This document shows, in pieces, positions 58,702 through 64,000 of a DNA stretch of 64,000 nucleotides. Every line of letters starts with the position of its first letter. Position 1 is the first letter of the stretch. The notes under the pieces are model-generated. The model had not been told where the DNA came from, searched no databases, and worked only from the letters and a program-made list of their open reading frames with translations. Source of the DNA: Aurifilum marmelostoma (taxonomy: Eukaryota; Ascomycota; Sordariomycetes; Diaporthales; Cryphonectriaceae); contig JAMXSV010000008.1 in the NCBI GenBank assembly GCA_027559495.1, forward strand, positions 2,480,001-2,544,000. The letters are read 5' to 3'. The position numbers and the translations under genes were made by a program.

Positions 58702-60380
58702 AGTGAGTGTGGATGTTTGATGGTGGTGACGTGTAGGTACTGTCCAAGCGGTGAAGGGAGAGTAGTGTGGTATATAAAAATGAGTCGGGGAAAATCTTTG
58801 TTGGAAAAAATCGGGAAAAAAGGTGCTTTATTATGGTTTTGTGTGATCTGTGTCTTGCAAGTTCAGCGATGGAACTGAGAGTCCGGCTGGGCGCGGCGGT
58901 GGTTGATATAGACCGTGGCCGGAACCATTTCCGCGCTCAAAAACCGTCGACGACGAAGACCGGAGATAGAAGCCTTCGTAACAACCAGTCACGAGAACCA
59001 TTTTCCATTGATAAGCCAGGATCATGATGCAACCCCCGGACGGTCAAGGAGCGAGTTGACACGTAACATGCTGCCCACGGACCAAAGCTGGCTGCGTCGT
59101 CCACTGTGAGGATTTATGAGAGTGAAGTAAGGTTACACATCGTGAGTGCAGATTTGTGCAACTGGCGCGACTCGCATAGAGCTAGATGCTTAAACACTCA
59201 ATATAGTGGGAACAAAAATAAGACGTAGAAGTGTATATATGCCTTCTCTCAGAGAGACCTGCTGACCTTTGCTTGCCAATTGTCGGCTTCTCTTTGGCTC
59301 GAGCCTCGTTTCCACAGTGTCGTGATGGACTGACTGAAGGAAGAAGGGCCACGTCAAATACCGGGGAACGTGTAAGTCGGAAGGCGGACGCACGGGACCA
59401 GGTCCACTCCGGATGCTACGCCAGCAGCTTGGCAAGCCGAGACAGACGACCGAGACCGGGCACCGTGCAATTACGGAATTCCGGCCAGGTTTAAACACGG
59501 GAAGTCCAGTGAAAGCTGCCGAACCATGGTGATGGGTGGGAGTTTGTGGTGAAGTACTCACTCTGGAGCTCTTGGGGAGGACAACAGAGATATTCCTAGA
59601 AGATCCCGGCACCGTAGGTATGCGAGTAGACCAATTCAGAGTAGTTGATAGACACTGTATTGGATGAGCGATCTGCATCTGGCGCCTCGGGAGTACAGGA
59701 AATACGTTGGAAAGACTGCGGACTCCAGTAATTCTGGTCGAAGGTCTTCATTTCGTGCAGTGTTAATGAATGGACAGGCATTTGGAGTAATTATTGAATA
59801 TATCACTTTCTGTGACTATAGAGATCTAAACATGGGTTCTTGACAGCCATACCAGATATTTCCTTTGCTCCAGAGATGCTCAAACTCAACACTGTTATTG
59901 GCACTTTTATAATTACTTTATTAATTCTTCACCCCTCCTCTCCGGGTGACGCGTGGAGGCGTACGGAAGGAATTAGTCTCATGCCAGGGCGAATGACATG
60001 CTTTGGCTGCAAGCTGTCCATCTTTTGCCACACACCTTCCGCAGATGCAACATTCCACATTAGGCGAGCTCAAGAGGCTACTGTACGTTTTCACCTGCAA
60101 GTGTGGCAGTGCTCACGTTGTGGTTCGTCTTGTCTGCTTATTACACTTTGCAGCTTTGCTGACCCCAGCCCCAGCCGCCAGACAACCCCCGCCCCCGGCT
60201 CCCTTTGCCTTCCCATCCAGGGTCTGATGACCATTGAACCCGTGAGCTAGACAATCATAACAATAATCATCTGTCTGTGCAGACTGCCGTTTCGTCAGAC
60301 CAGTGGTTCTCTTCCTGCCCCGTCTCCTCTCTCGTCATTCATTCAAGACCACCGCCCTTTCAGCCTCAGGACCGATCACC
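58702..60380. promoter_or_regulatory. 1.7 kb intergenic region between divergent IDO and HET genes
   Basis: Both promoters must lie here. A TATATAC element on the minus strand about 70 bases upstream of the IDO start (near 58770) could be its TATA box. A minus-strand open frame at 59190-59678 has no recognisable family and is not called. Confidence 0.4.
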
Positions 60381-62742
60381 ATGATGCGCGATGATAGCGA
60401 CCCGCCATATATCTCTCAGACACTGTGTCAGAGATGCCACGACCTGTGTGAATCCGGCCTTGGCTGGTGCTCCAGAGAATACACGCCTACCACGGTCAAG
60501 CCCACTCTGAAACGCCATGAACGATTCTACGTCCATCATCGCAACACCCATGTCCTGCGGCGCAAAGCTGCCCAAGGCTGTCGGTTATGCCAGATGATTT
60601 GGAGCAGCCTTGAGGCAGTATTATACCAAGATCCATCACCAGGCGTGGGCTCGCCAGCCAGCATGGACAGAGCAGCAAAGGGCGGACCCGACGACTATGC
60701 AGACGAATCTGCAAATGAACTGGAACATGTGCTTGCGGCTATCGGAGCCTTTGGCGATGAGGCTTTCCTGAAGAACCACGACAATATTACCGAAATCTGT
60801 GGCGACGGGCGTGTAATTCTCAAGTTGTTCCCGGAGGGAGCCTTGGAGACGATCCCAAGATGGATGATTCCAGTAGTACACTACTTTGGAACTCGCAGCG
60901 GACGCAACGAGTTGGGAGGATTTCAAGGCCAGACCATCGCTTTTTCCATCGACATAGGTCCGTCTTCCGAACATCTTGTTCCCGGTATCTCTACCGCATA
61001 ATTGACCCATCCCATATTACATTCCAGACGATCCACTGGCAAAGGTAGCAGACGCAAGTGGCATTCGGGTGTCTGAGAGCATTCTCTCGCAACGGCATCT
61101 GCGCAGAGTTCGAAAGTGGCGGGACGAGTGCTCTCATCATACAGAGTGCCAGAGACGTGACGTGGCGACACAAGTTCCAACTCGCCTTCTGCACATCAAC
61201 GAGGGGGATTCGCGATATGTCAGGGTCCACCTTACCGAAGGGCAACGAGTTGAATATGCATGTCTTTCATACTGTTGGGGTAACGGAAACCAGTTCAAAG
61301 CTCAGAAAAGTAACATACAAGACCTCTCGACCCAAGGTGTTCTCCTGAGTGATCTCCCGGCCACGGTATCTGATGCTGTCAAGGTATGCAGGGCGCTGGA
61401 CATACCTTTCCTGTGGGTAGATGCGCTCTGCATCATCCAAGACGACCAGGAGAATTGGAAGCACGAGGCAGCTATGATGGGGGAGATTTACAGCGGCTCC
61501 GCAATCACCATTGCCACTCTTGACACGAGCAGCTCATCAGAAGGATTCTTGACGCGGAGCCGTGCAGGGCACCTGCAGCCGGACTCAAGCGTGAACTGGA
61601 CGCATGGACCATCGGGTATCCAAGGCTCTCTTGGCCTGACTTCGCCTGGATTATACACTGACCTGTGCAATATGCATCTCCAGTATCCTGTGGCACGAGG
61701 TCCCTGGTTCAAGAGGGGATGGACCATGCAAGAGTGGCTCCTGTCACCTAGGCTCTTGTGCGTGGGCGACCTCACCACGACCTGGGAATGCCTGCACCAC
61801 TCTCGACTGGAGCACAGAGCAGATAAAGAATGGATCTTTCGGGATGATTCTCGCCCGGAATCTCCAGGGGTTCGTGGGAATGCGCTTTTACCAGATGAGC
61901 AAAAGTCCAGGTCATGGCTCAACAGTGCTATGACAAGACTGGCGCTACCACCCCTCCGCGCGGACGTGCTCGAGAGGTCTCTCTTCTGGGAACAGCTGGT
62001 ATACGACTACAGCCAGCGGCTTTTTACGGATGAGAAAGACAAGCTGCCCGCGCTGGCTGGAGCTGCCCAGCTGTACCTTGAAACCATCGTGGTCACTGGT
62101 GAACCCCCGCCAGCCTACCTTGCGGGCTTATGGTGGTATCAAAATGACTCAGCGTCGAGCGACAATGTGTCAGAGTTACCACTAGGGCTCTTGTGGAATG
62201 GACGGATCAAGAGGCCTCGGGCATACAGAGCTCCCTCCTGGAGCTGGGCAAGTGGTGATGGAGTTGTCTTCTGGCCAATCCATGCCGACCCTGGCACACA
62301 AGTCACACTAAAGATATGCGCCGCAGAGTGTATCTATGAGCCCCCCGGATCGTTCTCTTCCGTCAAGGCAGGGTGGATCGATGTCGAAGGGCCATTGATG
62401 CGCATGTGGTATGGCTGGAGAGACGGACGCCTAGGATTTAGAGCAGAAAGAGCCTCTCGGGAACCGTGCCAGTTGTGGGCCCGCCTCGATTCCCACTACA
62501 GCCTTGAAGACTATATTCAGGCTCAGCCTGAGGGGTTGAGGGAGGCCGAGATGTTTCTTCTTGCGGTCTGTAGCATTGGACCAAGCTCTGCCTGCCTTGT
62601 TTTGGACAAGGTAGATTGTGATGGGTGTTCCCAGAATCTGACTTGTTTCCGGAGATTAGGGATAGCTATGATATCTTCCAACAACCCTCCGGACAAGGCT
62701 GAGATTGAGGATTGGGAAGTTCAAAAGGTGCGACTGGTATAG
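60381..62742 (+). CDS. HET-domain (heterokaryon incompatibility) protein, two exons
   Basis: Exons 60381-60957 and 61028-62742 join in phase 1 across a 70-base GT-AG intron and give 763 residues. The N-terminal region has a Cys pattern common in this class (CQRCHDLC, GCRLCQMIW). The HET domain begins near residue 269 with YACLSYCWG. It continues with DLPATVSDAVKVCRALD, FLWVDALCIIQDD, then EAAMMGEIYSGSAITIAT. A long C-terminal region follows with PWFKRGWTMQEWLLSPRLL and APSWSWASGDG. HET proteins trigger cell death after fusion of incompatible strains and are NLR-like immune factors in fungi. An upstream in-frame Met at 60303 would add 26 residues; the Met-Met start at 60381 has a better context. 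It looks intact. Confidence 0.9.
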
Positions 62743-64000
62743 GTAGTGTCAACCCGATTTGGAACAGTCTATCAAGATAACCATATTGTTGCACGCATCT
62801 GGTTATTGGCTGAAAAGGCAATTAGGAAACTCGAATATTAATTATACGATTCTATTCTTCCCGCAGATTCTCTGCGTTTGATTTTTTTTTTTTTTTAATA
62901 CCTTGATCTTGATCTAAGATACTGCTTCTGAAGAAGTGAAGGGTGATTACTATCAATATCCCATTCTGTCACACGTTCAAGCAGTTGAAGCGCAGCAAAG
63001 ACAGCAGAACCTGCAATTCTCCATACCTACTGGAGCACTTTGTGTGTTGTAACTGACCAGATGTCAATTCCTCTTTACTTTCCGTCAGAAAGCCAAGAGA
63101 TGAATCTGCTCATACTAAAGGCTTGTGTGTTTGTCAAAACAAATACATGGAGAATGAGGACAAGTGCAGACCTAATTACCGACATCCAAGGAGAAATTGT
63201 CAAGATTTTGACGACTCTGTCAAAGCGAGCCCGGTACGTTTCGACCAGTAGTATACTGACTGAGTCAACCTTGATCCTCAGACTATCAGATCAGTGCTTG
63301 TGCTCCCGTAGTACCTCCAGGGCTGCAGGTGTCAGCATGAGCGATCGTCTAGGTGGCATCAAAGGTGGAGCCACAGCACAAGGGGGGGGTCTCACCGTCC
63401 TAACTTCCCACTTGTCGTCCTCAATCTCTCGTATACCCTCCAGGACACGCGGGCCAACAGTACCAGGGCCGGAAGGTGAGGTTACCTTCTTTTGCCCATC
63501 TGGCCTCGGTCGGGATGTTGTGCATCACCAGCGCTAATGCAGAATGCTGCAAGTCCATCCAGCAGTGGGCTCTCCACAAGCCGCGCATTCTTCCCCTGAG
63601 TACCTTTTGCCTCCCCCCCCCTCTCTGCTCTTCCATCGATAGATCCGGTCCGCGTGCCGTGGGTGGTCGTGGTCCAGTGATCATATTAGAGGAGGTTCAG
63701 AGACCCGATCCCGAAGGATGCGCGCCACATTCTGACCCTAGTGGTGAGCAAGTGCTCACTCTTTTTTGTCTTTTGTCTCTTTCTCGTTCCCGAGGCAGGA
63801 TGCCTGTCTGCCTGCCAGCAACTGTCTGCAGGTCTCCCTCTGGCTGGACCACTCTTGTCATCCTGCCGAGTTATCCACCGCAGCTGGAGCAGGTGACGGG
63901 GGTGTGGACCGCCGGGCAAAAGGTGCCTGCGTACCACTCCGATCCTCTTGGGTGTGTGTGTTGGTCCACCTGGGGCGCCACACGAGCTGCATTTCGGTTG
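62743..64000. other. terminal gene-free stretch
   Basis: It contains a T run near 62882-62896 and short overlapping open frames. Minus-strand frames between 63421 and 63937 look mildly protein-like but match no family; they could belong to a gene that starts outside the window. Confidence 0.4.

Noticed and set aside
59190..59678. 162-codon minus-strand open frame between IDO and HET genes
   Set aside because: It has no domain, matches no family I know, and lies in the expected shared promoter region.
63040..63537. 165-codon plus-strand open frame near the window end
   Set aside because: It has mixed composition without motifs and overlaps equally long frames on the other strand.
1..64000. 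CRISPR arrays, insertion sequences or intact retroelements
   Set aside because: No spaced direct repeats, reverse transcriptase, integrase or transposase motifs, or long terminal repeats were seen; the organism is a eukaryote.

Overview
This window looks like nuclear DNA of a filamentous ascomycete (Pezizomycotina, most likely a Sordariomycete; the class is an inference). The genes carry short spliceosomal introns, almost all GT-AG. The gene set includes a HET-domain protein, an Rsr1-type Ras GTPase, a Gid1/RanBPM scaffold, an INO80 Ies4-like subunit, a Sam35/metaxin-like protein and F-box genes. There is one intron-containing tRNA-Gln. Gene density is low: about 14 protein genes, one tRNA and two or three decayed genes in 64 kb. 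The long spacers are full of mono-, di- and trinucleotide tracts. I saw no intact transposon, CRISPR array or rRNA.

Layout. 1.7-5.6 kb: a four-exon multi-pass membrane protein (minus), divergent from a type II haloacid dehalogenase (plus) whose C-terminus is frameshifted in a G-rich tract. 5.6-14.6 kb: a 9 kb gene-free stretch of microsatellites. 14.7-15.7 kb: the Ras-like GTPase Rsr1/Bud1 (plus). 15.7-20.8 kb: another gene-free stretch. 20.8-26.2 kb: tRNA-Gln(UUG), a decayed F-box gene, a TPMT-family methyltransferase gene with an in-frame TAG replacing a conserved Trp, and a secreted, repetitive protein with eight Lys-Arg sites (a Kex2-processed repeat protein). 29.3-34.8 kb: an F-box protein, a short-chain dehydrogenase/reductase (frameshifted in a C run) and an 80-residue small protein.

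38.8-47.5 kb is the housekeeping block: Sam35/metaxin-like (frameshifted in a C run), the Gid1/Vid30 scaffold of the GID/CTLH ubiquitin ligase with a probable GC-AG intron, and Ies4-like. 49-64 kb is more accessory in character: a Cys-rich protein with two F-box-like halves, divergent from a secreted protein with a deaminase-like His-Ala-Glu plus Cys-Cys signature; decayed coding remnants; then indoleamine 2,3-dioxygenase divergent from a HET-domain gene.

The genes do not form one pathway; most are independent, with several head-to-head pairs sharing promoters. The two strongest leads are the Kex2 repeat-peptide precursor (24614-26158) and the secreted deaminase-like protein (52034-54118). 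Three conserved genes each carry exactly one extra base in a G or C tract, so base-calling error in the assembly must be considered before calling them broken.
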